Shown here in pieces: positions 1 to 8,236 of a stretch of 64,000 nucleotides of DNA. Source of the DNA: Bacteroidota bacterium (GTDB lineage: Bacteria > Bacteroidota > Bacteroidia > Flavobacteriales > Weeksellaceae); assembly GCA_023461035.1 (NCBI GenBank), contig JAEWOD010000016.1, positions 286,378 through 350,377 of the forward strand. The letters run 5' to 3'. Within the stretch, counting starts at the first letter, position 1. Each line of letters opens with the position of its first letter. Under the pieces are notes generated by a model. It did not search any database. It had not been told where the DNA came from and was given only the letters and a program-made list of their open reading frames with translations. Both the position numbers and the translations under genes were made by a program.

Positions 1-47
1 GGCCGTTGGCAATGTTTTTGAAATTGTAACGGAAAATCAGAAATAAA

Positions 48-590
48 ATGTCAGAAAATAATATACACGAAGAATTGAACGAAGAGGTTTTCGAAGAAAA
101 TAATTCAACAGAAAACGCTGAAAATGAAGTAAATGAGTTATCGGAAACTGAATTTTTAAAGCAAGAACTTCAAAAAGAAAAAGACCAGTTTCTACGTCTT
201 TTTGCAGAGTTTGACAATTTCAAAAAACGAACGACAAAGGAACGTTTTGACATATTCAAAACTGCCAATGCCGAAACCATTACCGCTCTTTTACCGGTTT
301 TGGATGATTTTGAACGTGCCATCAAAGAAATTGAAAAATCGGAGGACAATGATTTGTTTAAAGGTGTTTTATTAATTCAAAATAAATTGATTGAAACCTT
401 ACGTGGAAAAGGTTTGAAAGCAATTGAAATACAAGCGGGCGATGAATTTGACACAGATAAAATGGAAGCCATCACCCAAATTCCGGCTCCTTCAGAAGAT
501 TTGAAAGGAAAGGTAGTGGACATCTTGGAAACAGGATATTCCCTGAACGACAAAGTAATCCGTTTTGCCAAAGTGGTTATCGGACAATAA
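48..590 (+). CDS. grpE: Nucleotide exchange factor GrpE
   Basis: GrpE releases ADP from DnaK and so drives the Hsp70 chaperone cycle in the cytoplasm. The 180-residue protein has the family plan: an acidic, poorly conserved N-terminus (about residues 1-40), a long charged helix containing the EFDNFKKRT signature (about 54-62), and a C-terminal beta domain ending in DKVIRFAKVVIG. Length is normal for the family. The ATG lies just after a TAA at 44-46. dnaJ follows on the same strand after 110 nt, the usual pairing; dnaK is not in the window. The family call is secure. Confidence 0.96.
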   Translation: MSENNIHEELNEEVFEENNSTENAENEVNELSETEFLKQELQKEKDQFLRLFAEFDNFKKRTTKERFDIFKTANAETITALLPVLDDFERAIKEIEKSEDNDLFKGVLLIQNKLIETLRGKGLKAIEIQAGDEFDTDKMEAITQIPAPSEDLKGKVVDILETGYSLNDKVIRFAKVVIGQ

Positions 591-700
591 CTTTATAATG
601 CGTAAAATGTATCATGTAAAAAGTATATTGAAATCTTGAATTTAGCCAAAGAAGTCATATACATCATACCTTATACAATTATACTTTATACATAAAAAAA

Positions 701-1816
701 ATGTCAAAAAGAGATTATTACGAAATACTGGAAGTTTCCAAATCCGCTTCTACAGAGGAAATTAAGAAAGCATACCGCAAACAGGCGCTTAAATTTCACC
801 CTGATAAAAATCCGGGAGATAAAGCTGCCGAAGAAAAATTCAAAGAAGCTGCCGAAGCCTATGAAGTATTAAGCGACGCTAACAAAAAGGCACGTTATGA
901 CCAGTTTGGTCACGCAGGTGTCGGCGGAGCTGCGGGCGGCGGATTTGGTGGTGGAGGTATGAATATGGAAGATATTTTCTCTCATTTCGGGGATATTTTC
1001 GGAGGTCATTTTGGTGGCGGATTCGGGCAGCAACAACGCGGCCCACGACGTATGAAAGGTTCTGATTTACGCATTCGCGTGAAATTAAACCTCGAAGAAA
1101 TGATGAACGGAGCGACTAAAAAAGTAAAAGTCAAACGTTTCAAACAAGCGGAAGGCGTAACTTTTAAAACCTGTCCGACTTGTGGTGGTTCCGGTTATCA
1201 AACCAAAGTGACTAATACATTTCTCGGCCAAATGCAAACCACCGTTCCTTGCGGAAGTTGTTCCGGAATCGGGAAGATCGCCGATCATATTCCGCCCGGA
1301 GCCAATAATCAAGGTTTAAATAAAATTGAAGAAACCGTCGAAATAAAAATTCCGGCCGGTGTGCGCGAAGGAATCCAGTTACAGGTTTCCGGAAAAGGAA
1401 ATGATGCGCCTTTTGACGGAATTCCGGGCGATTTGCTGGTGGTTATTGATGAAGAAGTTCATGAAGATTTAAAACGGGACGGAAATAACCTTCATTATGA
1501 TTTATACATTTCCATTCCCGAAGCCATCCTCGGTGCTTCCAAAGAAATTCCGACTGTCAACAATAAAGTCCGGATCAAAATAGAGAAAGGCACCCAATCA
1601 GGTAAAGTATTGCGTTTGAAAGGTCAAGGCATTCCCAGTCTGAACAGTTACGGGAACGGTGATTTGTTTGTACATATTAATGTTTGGACACCTGAAAAGT
1701 TAAACAAAGAACAAGAACAATTCTTTGAAAAAATGAAAGAAGACGAGCATTTTTCGCCACATCCGGGGAAAAACGAAAAATCCTTTTTTGACCGTGTGAA
1801 AGAAATGTTTAGTTAG
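701..1816 (+). CDS. dnaJ: Chaperone DnaJ (Hsp40)
   Basis: DnaJ delivers unfolded proteins to DnaK and stimulates its ATPase. Seen in order: a J domain with the HPD motif at residues 33-35, a Gly/Phe-rich linker (about 72-110) full of GGGFGGG runs, a short zinc-binding region, and the C-terminal substrate-binding domain. The zinc region shows only two CxxCxGxG motifs (CPTCGGSG and CGSCSGIG), whereas E. coli DnaJ has four. From memory this shortened zinc region also occurs in other Flavobacteriia, so it is probably a lineage trait and not damage. It lies 110 nt downstream of grpE and a hairpin follows the stop codon. Confidence 0.96.
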   Translation: MSKRDYYEILEVSKSASTEEIKKAYRKQALKFHPDKNPGDKAAEEKFKEAAEAYEVLSDANKKARYDQFGHAGVGGAAGGGFGGGGMNMEDIFSHFGDIFGGHFGGGFGQQQRGPRRMKGSDLRIRVKLNLEEMMNGATKKVKVKRFKQAEGVTFKTCPTCGGSGYQTKVTNTFLGQMQTTVPCGSCSGIGKIADHIPPGANNQGLNKIEETVEIKIPAGVREGIQLQVSGKGNDAPFDGIPGDLLVVIDEEVHEDLKRDGNNLHYDLYISIPEAILGASKEIPTVNNKVRIKIEKGTQSGKVLRLKGQGIPSLNSYGNGDLFVHINVWTPEKLNKEQEQFFEKMKEDEHFSPHPGKNEKSFFDRVKEMFS

Positions 1817-1849
1817 ATGAATGTCGGCAGGTTTTAATTACAACAAAAA

Positions 1850-1867
1850 CCCTGAAATAATTCAGGG
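1850..1867 (+). terminator. Hairpin after dnaJ
   Basis: A perfect 7-bp stem (CCCTGAA/TTCAGGG) with loop ATAA lies 34 nt past the dnaJ stop codon. There is no strong T-run after it, so its terminator strength is uncertain. It sits between dnaJ and the convergent exported-protein gene. Confidence 0.5.
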
Positions 1868-1937
1868 CTTATGTCTATTGTTTATATAATTGCAACCTAA
1901 AATTTTAATTACACGATGATTCTCAATACAAAAACTG

Positions 1938-2921
1938 TTATTGTTTGATGAGTTTATTGGTGTTGGTATTTTTTCCGTCGGTTACGGTTACGACATAAAT
2001 TCCTTTTGGTAACGAACTGACGTTAAACTCATCCCGAAATTGATTCAAATTCATCACAACTTTTCCTGTCAAATCTTTCACGCTGATACTCAAATTATTA
2101 TGATTGAAATTATCTGGCAAATAAACTGAAAAATGGTCCTTTGCCGGATTGGGATACAACTTAATCCGGTTGTCCAAACTCATGATTTCATTGGTCGCCA
2201 GATTGGAATAATGAATTACAAAAGGAAAATCTTGAGGTGCGATAACACCATTATACCCTATATCTTCTACATCTATCCAACTGACACCGTTGTCGTTGCT
2301 TTGTTGCGCCGGATTTTCCGTTACGACACTTCTTTCGCCCGGAACGGTAACCGTTGGATAAAAGTGATTAAAACCACCCATGGTTGTAGATTGGAAGCGG
2401 AGAGAATAGTATCCTTCACCCAGCGAAATACCTTCTGCCGAAAAAGTAATTTTTGCAATTAACCGGCTCATCATCTGGTCATTGAAAATAACCGGTTCAT
2501 CAACTGAATTAAAAACCCTCAACAAACTCGTTTGTGCACAGTCATAATCATCTGTATTGACAGGGATGTTTTCTCCTGCCAGATGATCCAAAATAAAAAT
2601 ATTGGCCGATTGCACCGGGCAGCCATCCGCTAAATTGGTAGCATAAGCAAACAATTCTATGCTTTCTAAATTCCACTCCTCTCCTTCCGGAATCCTGAAA
2701 TCGTCCGACAGCATATAATTTGCGGCTGAATTCCCGGTAAAACCTGCCGAAGAATTCGTATCATCATCACCTGCATCATATTGCAGCTCACTGAATTCAT
2801 ATCCGCCCGGAGCAGCCGTTCCATCCTCTGCTTCTGTTCCCGTTGACAAAGGGCCGTTATCGTACTGCGCTTGTAATGACACTAACAATAAAATCCCTAA
2901 AATGGTAAATGTTTTTTTCAT
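1938..2921 (-). CDS. T9SS-sorted exported protein
   Basis: Function unknown; it is exported. A signal peptide (KKTFTILGILLLVSLQAQ) is followed by one globular domain with the signature SDDFRIPEGEEWNLESIEL near residues 70-90, then a C-terminal type IX sorting domain (about 250-327: KLYPNPAKD, SLPKGIYVV, ending NKLIKQ). The sorting domain would pass the protein through the T9SS and anchor or release it at the cell surface. The DDF/(I,L)P domain resembles those in the exported genes starting at 41742 and 59593, suggesting one shared beta-sandwich family. It is convergent with dnaJ. No catalytic motif was seen. Confidence 0.85.
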   Translation of the reverse strand: MKKTFTILGILLLVSLQAQYDNGPLSTGTEAEDGTAAPGGYEFSELQYDAGDDDTNSSAGFTGNSAANYMLSDDFRIPEGEEWNLESIELFAYATNLADGCPVQSANIFILDHLAGENIPVNTDDYDCAQTSLLRVFNSVDEPVIFNDQMMSRLIAKITFSAEGISLGEGYYSLRFQSTTMGGFNHFYPTVTVPGERSVVTENPAQQSNDNGVSWIDVEDIGYNGVIAPQDFPFVIHYSNLATNEIMSLDNRIKLYPNPAKDHFSVYLPDNFNHNNLSISVKDLTGKVVMNLNQFRDEFNVSSLPKGIYVVTVTDGKNTNTNKLIKQ

Positions 2922-3054
2922 GATTTTTTTCTACAAATGAAGTGAAGTCACACCATAGTAAAAACGATGATTTTATAAAGTGTTAGTATGAATTGACCAA
3001 CTACATAAAATGACGGATAAAACAACCTGAAATAAATCAAACCTACTCCTTCTT

Positions 3055-4410
3055 CTAAACTATTTCATCTGCCGCATCCTCTCCAGTATTGATAGCTCCC
3101 TCCATAAAGCCCTGCCAGTCGGCAATGTGTTCTCCGGCAAAATGAATGTGCTGAAAGGGTTCGGCCAAAATAGGTTTCACTGTAAACCATTGGCCGATTC
3201 CGTATAAGGCATAGGCCCCCATGGTTCGGTCGTCTGTTCCCCAATAATAATTCAATTGGTCTTTGAATAAGGGTTCGATTTTTCCAAAATGCGGAGAAAG
3301 CGTATCGACAATGTCTTTTTTATAACGTTCATGCGTTCGGTTGGCTGCAACTGCTGCTTTTTCACCAATTGTATAAGAAATCAAAACGCCATTTCGGGAT
3401 TTTTGGTTTTTGGTGCCATGATAGAAATAATGAGGCATTTCATCAGTTATCATATCAAAACTTTCATCCTTCCAGAAACGTTCGTCAAACAAAACCGCTC
3501 TTTTGTTGATTCTCGCATATTGCAATTCCCGAATCGCTTGCAACTTATTTTCCGGCAGGCCGGGCTGCCAGTCGATTTTACTCATCGCAAATGTCGGTAG
3601 CGCACAAACTACTTTATCGGCTGTAAAGGTTTTTCCGTTTGCACAAACCACAGAAACTTTATTGTCCTGTTTGATCTGGCTGACTTTATGTTGAAGCAGG
3701 ATATTTTCCCGCCCGATGGCATCTGCCAGTTTTTCGGCCAGCATTTTATTGCCGCCTTTTATTTTTAAATCCATTTCGTTTTTCTCACTGCTCTCGGCGT
3801 ATTCAGCCAGTGCGGCAAAAGCCGAAACGTGACGAATGCTCTCTCCGAAATCGGTGCTGTCCAGCAGTTCCCTGATGTCCAGATCCCGTCCTTCGCAACC
3901 ATTATTAACCAAAAACCGCCACCAATCGTATTGGTCAAGTTTTATCAAATCCTCTTCTGAAAAATGCTCATAATCTTTGATGATCTGGTCGAATTTATTT
4001 TTCCATTTCTCACTATAATCCCATTTGCCGGCAGGCGAATATTCTCCTTTATAAATCAAATGGGTATCGAACTGATTGTTTTGCAGTTCCAGATTAAATT
4101 CTCCGCATAATTCCTGTATCCGAGTATGCGAATTTCCAACCCATTCTCCACCCAATTCGATGATCAAATCCGAATTGATGTTATGCGAAAAAACCCGACC
4201 GCCAATTCGGTTTTGTGATTCCAAAACGGTTACTTTAAATCCTTTTTGTTTGAGTTTGTAAGCAGCCGAAAGTCCGGCAAGACCTGCGCCGATACAGACT
4301 ACATGCAAATTGGAATTGGGTTGAAGGATGTTAGCAAAAGAAGGGGAATACAAAAAAAGTCCGGCTCCTGCCAAAGCCGATTGTTTGAGAAAAGTTCTTC
4401 GGGTACTCAT
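3055..4410 (-). CDS. Flavin monoamine oxidase family protein, Tat-exported
   Basis: FAD-dependent amine oxidase that would oxidise an amine or amino acid outside the cytoplasm; the substrate is not predictable. The N-terminus has a twin-arginine signal (TRRTFLK, residues 3-9) and a hydrophobic stretch AGAGLFLYSPSF. A Rossmann dinucleotide-binding motif follows (GAGLAGLSAAYKL), then the family motif ESQNRIGGRV. The C-terminus carries the FAD-contact motif HIHFAGEHIADWQGFMEGAI typical of the family. The length of 451 aa is usual. A cofactor-containing enzyme fits folded Tat export. It stands alone, divergent from menB. Confidence 0.85.
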   Translation of the reverse strand: MSTRRTFLKQSALAGAGLFLYSPSFANILQPNSNLHVVCIGAGLAGLSAAYKLKQKGFKVTVLESQNRIGGRVFSHNINSDLIIELGGEWVGNSHTRIQELCGEFNLELQNNQFDTHLIYKGEYSPAGKWDYSEKWKNKFDQIIKDYEHFSEEDLIKLDQYDWWRFLVNNGCEGRDLDIRELLDSTDFGESIRHVSAFAALAEYAESSEKNEMDLKIKGGNKMLAEKLADAIGRENILLQHKVSQIKQDNKVSVVCANGKTFTADKVVCALPTFAMSKIDWQPGLPENKLQAIRELQYARINKRAVLFDERFWKDESFDMITDEMPHYFYHGTKNQKSRNGVLISYTIGEKAAVAANRTHERYKKDIVDTLSPHFGKIEPLFKDQLNYYWGTDDRTMGAYALYGIGQWFTVKPILAEPFQHIHFAGEHIADWQGFMEGAINTGEDAADEIV

Positions 4411-4527
4411 CTTTTTAGTTTTAGTGTGATATAAATGTATAAATTATTTGATTAGAATAAATTAGAAAATCCATTTTCATCTGGAAAGTTGTAAGAGAAC
4501 CGGAAGTGAAAAATAAAGATACTTTGT

Positions 4528-4535
4528 TACATTTG
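4528..4535 (+). promoter_or_regulatory. -7 promoter box for menB
   Basis: TACATTTG matches the Bacteroidota -7 consensus TAnnTTTG. It would start transcription near 4540, about 20 nt ahead of the ATG at 4560. This favours that ATG over the upstream in-frame GTG at 4506, which would lie outside the transcript. No clear -33 element was found. Confidence 0.5.
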
Positions 4536-4559
4536 CCTTTTAACTATAGAATTTACACA

Positions 4560-5387
4560 ATGATCAATTGGGAAATCATAAAAGAATACGAAGACATCAC
4601 ATTTAAAAAGTGCGACGGTGTTGCCAGAATCGCTTTTAACCGTCCGGAAGTGCGCAATGCTTTCCGTCCGAAAACGGTTTTTGAACTTTTAGACGCCTTT
4701 TACCTTGCAGAAGAAGACAGAAGCATTGGAGTCATCCTATTGACTGGCGAAGGTCCTTCGCCGAAAGACGGTGGCTGGGCGTTCTGTTCTGGCGGCGACC
4801 AACGGGTTCGAGGAAAATTTGGTTATGAAGGCGAAGACAGAGTCGGTCGATTGAATATTCTGGAAGTTCAGCGCTTGATCAGGTTTTCGACCAAAGTGGT
4901 AATTGCGGTGGTTAATGGTTGGGCTGTTGGTGGCGGGCACTCGCTTCATGTGGTTTGCGATATGACAATCGCTTCAAAAGAGCATGCGATTTTCAAACAG
5001 ACCGATGCCGATGTGGCCAGTTTTGACGGTGGGTTCGGTTCGGCTTATCTGGCAAGACAAGTCGGGCAGAAACGAGCACGCGAAATTTTCTTTCTCGGAT
5101 TGAATTATTCGGCGCAGGAAGCGTTTGACATGGGGATGGCAAATGCAGTCGTTCCGCATGATGAATTGGAACAATTTTCTTTTGACTGGGCACAGGAAAT
5201 CCTGACGAAATCCCCTACGGCTATCAAAATGCTGAAATTTGCGTTTAATTTAATTGATGACGGACTCATCGGCCAACAAGTTTTCGCCGGCGAAACGACA
5301 AGATTGGCTTATGGAACGGATGAAGCCGAAGAAGGTCGAAATGCTTTTCTGGAAAAAAGAAAACGGGATTTTGATAAATTCCGGTAA
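4560..5387 (+). CDS. menB: 1,4-dihydroxy-2-naphthoyl-CoA synthase MenB
   Basis: Crotonase-fold enzyme that closes o-succinylbenzoyl-CoA to 1,4-dihydroxy-2-naphthoyl-CoA in menaquinone synthesis. MenB signatures seen: the substrate loop FCSGGDQRVRG, the oxyanion-hole segment VNGWAVGGGHSLHVVCDMTIAS, DADVASFDGGFGSAYLARQVG, and ARE(I)FFLGLNYSAQEA. With the ATG at 4560 the protein is 275 aa, typical of the family; an upstream GTG at 4506 would add 18 residues of no family character and precede the -7 box. menA lies about 2 kb downstream, with a toxin-antitoxin pair and an MFS gene between. Confidence 0.95.
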   Translation: MINWEIIKEYEDITFKKCDGVARIAFNRPEVRNAFRPKTVFELLDAFYLAEEDRSIGVILLTGEGPSPKDGGWAFCSGGDQRVRGKFGYEGEDRVGRLNILEVQRLIRFSTKVVIAVVNGWAVGGGHSLHVVCDMTIASKEHAIFKQTDADVASFDGGFGSAYLARQVGQKRAREIFFLGLNYSAQEAFDMGMANAVVPHDELEQFSFDWAQEILTKSPTAIKMLKFAFNLIDDGLIGQQVFAGETTRLAYGTDEAEEGRNAFLEKRKRDFDKFR

Positions 5388-5412
5388 AATGTAAAGTCGG
5401 ACAATTGCAGTT

Positions 5413-5432
5413 AGCCGGACAATTGTCCGGCT
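5413..5432. promoter_or_regulatory. Perfect 20-bp palindrome upstream of toxin-antitoxin pair
   Basis: AGCCGGACAATTGTCCGGCT is a perfect palindrome, and half of it (CGGACAATTG) is repeated directly just upstream at 5398-5407. It lies 25 nt after the menB stop and overlaps where the -33 region of the antitoxin promoter would be. Candidate operator for autoregulation by the antitoxin or toxin complex. It could instead be a menB terminator stem, but no T-run follows. Confidence 0.55.
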
Positions 5433-5448
5433 CTACAGAAAAAACAAT

Positions 5449-5456
5449 TATCTTTG
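5449..5456 (+). promoter_or_regulatory. -7 promoter box for toxin-antitoxin pair
   Basis: TATCTTTG is an exact match to TAnnTTTG, 17 nt before the antitoxin ATG. An ATTG at 5422-5425, inside the palindrome, lies 23 nt upstream and could serve as a weak -33 element. Confidence 0.55.
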
Positions 5457-5473
5457 TAGAAAGAAATCCAATT

Positions 5474-5686
5474 ATGGAATCAATCATCATTCGCCCGAAA
5501 AATAAAAAACAGGTTACTGCCATAAAGAACTTCTTGAAGGCTTTTGATATACCTTTTGTGCCAGAAAAAGATACTTACAATCCGGAATTTGTTGCCAAAA
5601 TAAAGGAATCGGAACAGCAGATTAGAGAAGGAAAAAGTACGCGTGTCACCAAAGAAGATCAAAAAGAATTTTTGGGCTTGCTATGA
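5474..5686 (+). CDS. Antitoxin of YoeB-type module (DUF2683-like)
   Basis: Small 70-residue protein directly ahead of a YoeB-family toxin and overlapping it by 4 nt (ATGA), the classic antitoxin-first arrangement. The sequence starts MESIIIRPKNKKQ, followed by an amphipathic segment TAIKNFLKAFDIPF and an acidic/charged C-terminal half that would wrap the toxin. It resembles the DUF2683 family of Bacteroidota antitoxins, from memory. The ATG at 5474 was chosen because it follows the -7 box; the reading frame extends upstream without one. The partner's identity is the strongest evidence. Confidence 0.75.
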   Translation: MESIIIRPKNKKQVTAIKNFLKAFDIPFVPEKDTYNPEFVAKIKESEQQIREGKSTRVTKEDQKEFLGLL

Positions 5687-5958
5687 GTTATGAAATAGAT
5701 TTTTCTGATAGAGCAAATCAGGACATCGATTATCACAAGAGAACCGGAAATCTTTCTGCCCTCATCAAAATAGATAAATTTCTTGATGAATTAAGGGAGC
5801 ATCCCACCGCAGGAACAGGAAAACCGGAGCAATTAAAACACGATTTAACAGGCTGTTGGTCGAGAAGAATCAACAAAAAAGATCGCTTGGTTTACCGAAT
5901 TGACCCGGAAACCAAAATTGTAGAAATTCTTTCTGCCGAAGGGCATTACTCAAATTAA
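5683..5958 (+). CDS. Txe/YoeB-family addiction module toxin
   Basis: RelE-superfamily mRNA interferase that would cut mRNA at the ribosomal A site when the antitoxin is degraded. The 91-residue length is typical for YoeB. Conserved positions seen: GKPEQLKHDLTGCWSRRIN with the candidate base Glu49, the strand DRLVYR with Arg68, and the C-terminal HY pair in EGHYSN (His88), matching E46, R65 and H83 of E. coli YoeB. The catalytic residues appear intact, so the toxin is probably active. The start overlaps the antitoxin stop, implying translational coupling. The MFS gene follows after 8 nt. Confidence 0.88.
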   Translation: MSYEIDFSDRANQDIDYHKRTGNLSALIKIDKFLDELREHPTAGTGKPEQLKHDLTGCWSRRINKKDRLVYRIDPETKIVEILSAEGHYSN

Positions 5959-5966
5959 AATTCTCA

Positions 5967-7214
5967 ATGGAAGACCAACAAATCCCATCGGTCTGGAAAA
6001 ACAAAGAATTTGTCGCCTTTATATTTTTAAGGTTTTCCTTAATTTTTGCGTTGTTTATTCAAAGTACCTCGGTCGCATTTGAGATTTTCCGATTGACTCA
6101 GAAAGAAATTTATCTGGGATTAATCGGTTTGTTTGAATTCGCACCGATTCTTTTTACGGCTTTTTATGCCGGGCAATTGGTCGATAAATTGGACAAACGA
6201 AAAGTCATCGTCCGGACGATCAGCAGTTTTATGCTTTCTTCCTTTGTGCTGTTATTGGTCAATTTTCCAAGCATACGGGAACAAGTCGGACTGACGGCTT
6301 ATCTGGCGATTTGTTATTTGGCCTTTTTCATTTTGGGGCTGACAAGGGCTTTCAGCGGGCCTGCGGTTTTTTCACTTTTGGCATTGGTCGTGCGAAAGGA
6401 AAACTATGAAAAAGCCATTCCACTGAGTTCATCGGCTTTTATGATCGGGTCGGTTTTGGGGCCGCTCGCCGGCGGATTGATTTTAGCGGCCTTTGGAATT
6501 GAAACAGCTTTGGGGACTGCATTTGTGTTTATGTGTATTTCGATGGTGATGATATTACGGATTTCTCCCAAACCGGCCGAAAAAGAAGAAACAGAATCCC
6601 TGGAAACTCCGATTCAACGCATAAAAGAAGGATTCAAATTTATTTGGGCGACACCGATTATTCTGGCGGTTTTAAGTCTGGATATGTTTGCGGTTTTCTT
6701 TGGCGGAGCCGAATCTTTATTGCCTGCAGTTGTCGAAAAAGTTCTAAAAGGAAGAGCCGTAGAATTCGGATGGTTGCGTTCGGCGCATGGAATTGGTTCA
6801 CTCATCATGTTGTTTTTTCTCTCTTCTTTACCGTTGCTGAAATCCAGGGTCGGCTTTAAATTATTGGGAAGTGTAGCGATGTTTGGTGTCTGCATCATTG
6901 TATTTGGTTTATCAAAAAATGTATATTTATCCTTTGGGATTTTATTGCTCGGCGGCGCATTTGATGCGGTTTCCATGGTCATACGCCAAAGCATTTTACA
7001 ATACAAAACACCTGAAAACCTGAAGGGACGCGTTTCTTCTGTCAACAGTATTTTTGTCAGCAGTTCCAACGAATTGGGAGCATTTGAAAGTGGCGTTGCG
7101 GCTAGTTTTCTGGGTCTGGTTCCGGCGATTATTTTTGGTGGAACGATGACGATTTTGACGGTAATTGTGATTGCGGTTTCGATTAAAGCCATTCGCAGAG
7201 TTAAATTGGAATAA
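5967..7214 (+). CDS. MFS transporter (EntS/DHA3-like)
   Basis: Inner-membrane major facilitator of 415 aa with about 12 hydrophobic segments. The loop motif GQLVDKLDKRKVIV (about residues 70-83) is the MFS signature between helices 2 and 3, and the helix 4-5 region (RAFSGPAVFSLLALVV...GSVLGPLAGGLI) resembles the DHA3/enterobactin-exporter branch. The substrate is unknown; efflux is most likely. It starts 8 nt after the toxin gene, so it may be read from the toxin-antitoxin promoter. The frame continues without interruption to the stop. Confidence 0.85.
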   Translation: MEDQQIPSVWKNKEFVAFIFLRFSLIFALFIQSTSVAFEIFRLTQKEIYLGLIGLFEFAPILFTAFYAGQLVDKLDKRKVIVRTISSFMLSSFVLLLVNFPSIREQVGLTAYLAICYLAFFILGLTRAFSGPAVFSLLALVVRKENYEKAIPLSSSAFMIGSVLGPLAGGLILAAFGIETALGTAFVFMCISMVMILRISPKPAEKEETESLETPIQRIKEGFKFIWATPIILAVLSLDMFAVFFGGAESLLPAVVEKVLKGRAVEFGWLRSAHGIGSLIMLFFLSSLPLLKSRVGFKLLGSVAMFGVCIIVFGLSKNVYLSFGILLLGGAFDAVSMVIRQSILQYKTPENLKGRVSSVNSIFVSSSNELGAFESGVAASFLGLVPAIIFGGTMTILTVIVIAVSIKAIRRVKLE

Positions 7215-7232
7215 ATGGGATAGAAGTCGGAT

Positions 7233-7309
7233 GATGGAAGATGGAAGATGGAAGAATGAACTTTCTTGAAAATCCGTCCAACTTCGCTCTTCGAATTTCG
7301 AATTTCGAA
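7233..7309. repeat. Short tandem repeats upstream of menA
   Basis: Two different short arrays lie between the MFS gene and menA: GATGGAA three times in a row (7233-7253), and an 8-mer unit TTCGAATT repeated at 7290-7309. They are in frame with the menA upstream extension but would encode no family sequence, which supports starting menA downstream of them. Confidence 0.6.
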
Positions 7310-7321
7310 ATGAAATTCACT

Positions 7322-7329
7322 TATTTTTG
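7322..7329 (+). promoter_or_regulatory. -7 promoter box abutting the menA start
   Basis: TATTTTTG matches TAnnTTTG and ends only 4 nt before the menA ATG. With the usual spacing from -7 box to start site, transcription would begin at or within 1-2 nt of the A of the ATG, implying a leaderless mRNA. Confidence 0.5.
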
Positions 7330-7333
7330 TGGG

Positions 7334-8230
7334 ATGAAAAAATGGATTGCTGCTGCTCGTTTACGGACTTTGCCTTTGTCCATCAGCGGAATTATTTTAG
7401 GGTCATTAATTGCTTTGTCTGAAGGACATTGGAGTTGGGCAATTTTTATTCTGGCATTTCTGACTACTTTATTTTTACAGGTTTTGTCCAATTATGCAAA
7501 CGATTACGGGGATGGTGTGAAAGGAACCGATGCCGAGCGAATCGGCGAGAAACGCGCGGTTGCTTCGGGAGAAATTTCGGCGAAGCAAATGAAAAATGCA
7601 GTCATTCTTTTCAGTATTTTATCGGCCGTCACCGCATTTCTGCTGATTTACATTTCGTTCAAAGAAGATTTCATCTGGGCCTTGCTTTTCATCTTTTTGA
7701 CCTTTGCCTGTGTTTGGGCGGCAATCCGCTACACGGTTGGGAAAAGTGCTTATGGATACGCCGGGATGGGCGACATTTTTGTGTTTCTTTTCTTTGGAAT
7801 TATTTCGGTTTGGGGAAGTTATACGTTGTACCAACATGAAACAATTCATCTTTCTATTTTTCTTCCGGCAGCAGCCATCGGTTTTTTGAGTACTGCGGTT
7901 TTGAATCTGAACAATATGCGTGACATAGAAACTGACCGGAAAGCCGGAAAGTTTACTTTGCCTTTGCGAATGGGTTTTCGAAAGGCAAAATTCTACCAGA
8001 CATTTCTGTTGCTGGCTCCGTTCATTTTGGGCTGTATTTATTTAGTCGAAATCGGTAAAACCGAATGGTTTCGTTTTGTTTTTCTTATTTTATTAATTCC
8101 TGCCCTATTACTCGTCAAAACCATATTTACTAATTCTGAACCGAGATTATTGGATAAAGAATTAAAGAAAGTCGCTTTGATGACTTTGGGTTTTTCTTTA
8201 CTTTTGGGTTTTGGATTAAATTTTAATTAG
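7334..8230 (+). CDS. menA: 1,4-dihydroxy-2-naphthoate polyprenyltransferase MenA
   Basis: UbiA-family membrane enzyme that joins the polyprenyl chain to dihydroxynaphthoate, the first membrane step of menaquinone synthesis. The N-terminal MenA signature WIAAARLRTLPLSISGI is followed by the first Asp-rich prenyl-diphosphate site NYANDYGDGVKGTD and the second, NNMRDIETDRKAGK. About 8-9 transmembrane segments are visible. The start ATG at 7334 gives 298 aa, as expected; the frame extends 31 codons upstream through tandem repeats with no similarity to the family. The hydrolase gene follows after 6 nt. Confidence 0.94.
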   Translation: MKKWIAAARLRTLPLSISGIILGSLIALSEGHWSWAIFILAFLTTLFLQVLSNYANDYGDGVKGTDAERIGEKRAVASGEISAKQMKNAVILFSILSAVTAFLLIYISFKEDFIWALLFIFLTFACVWAAIRYTVGKSAYGYAGMGDIFVFLFFGIISVWGSYTLYQHETIHLSIFLPAAAIGFLSTAVLNLNNMRDIETDRKAGKFTLPLRMGFRKAKFYQTFLLLAPFILGCIYLVEIGKTEWFRFVFLILLIPALLLVKTIFTNSEPRLLDKELKKVALMTLGFSLLLGFGLNFN

Positions 8231-8236
8231 AATCAA

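Noticed and set aside
2..46. Frame AVGNVFEIVTENQK ending in TAA just before grpE, possibly the tail of an upstream gene
   Set aside because: Only 14 codons with no recognisable family; it could equally be leader DNA, so it is not listed as a gene.
6614..7192. 192-codon open frame opposite the MFS transporter gene
   Set aside because: It lies wholly antisense to a clear membrane-transporter gene and shows no family similarity; it reflects the codon bias of the real gene.
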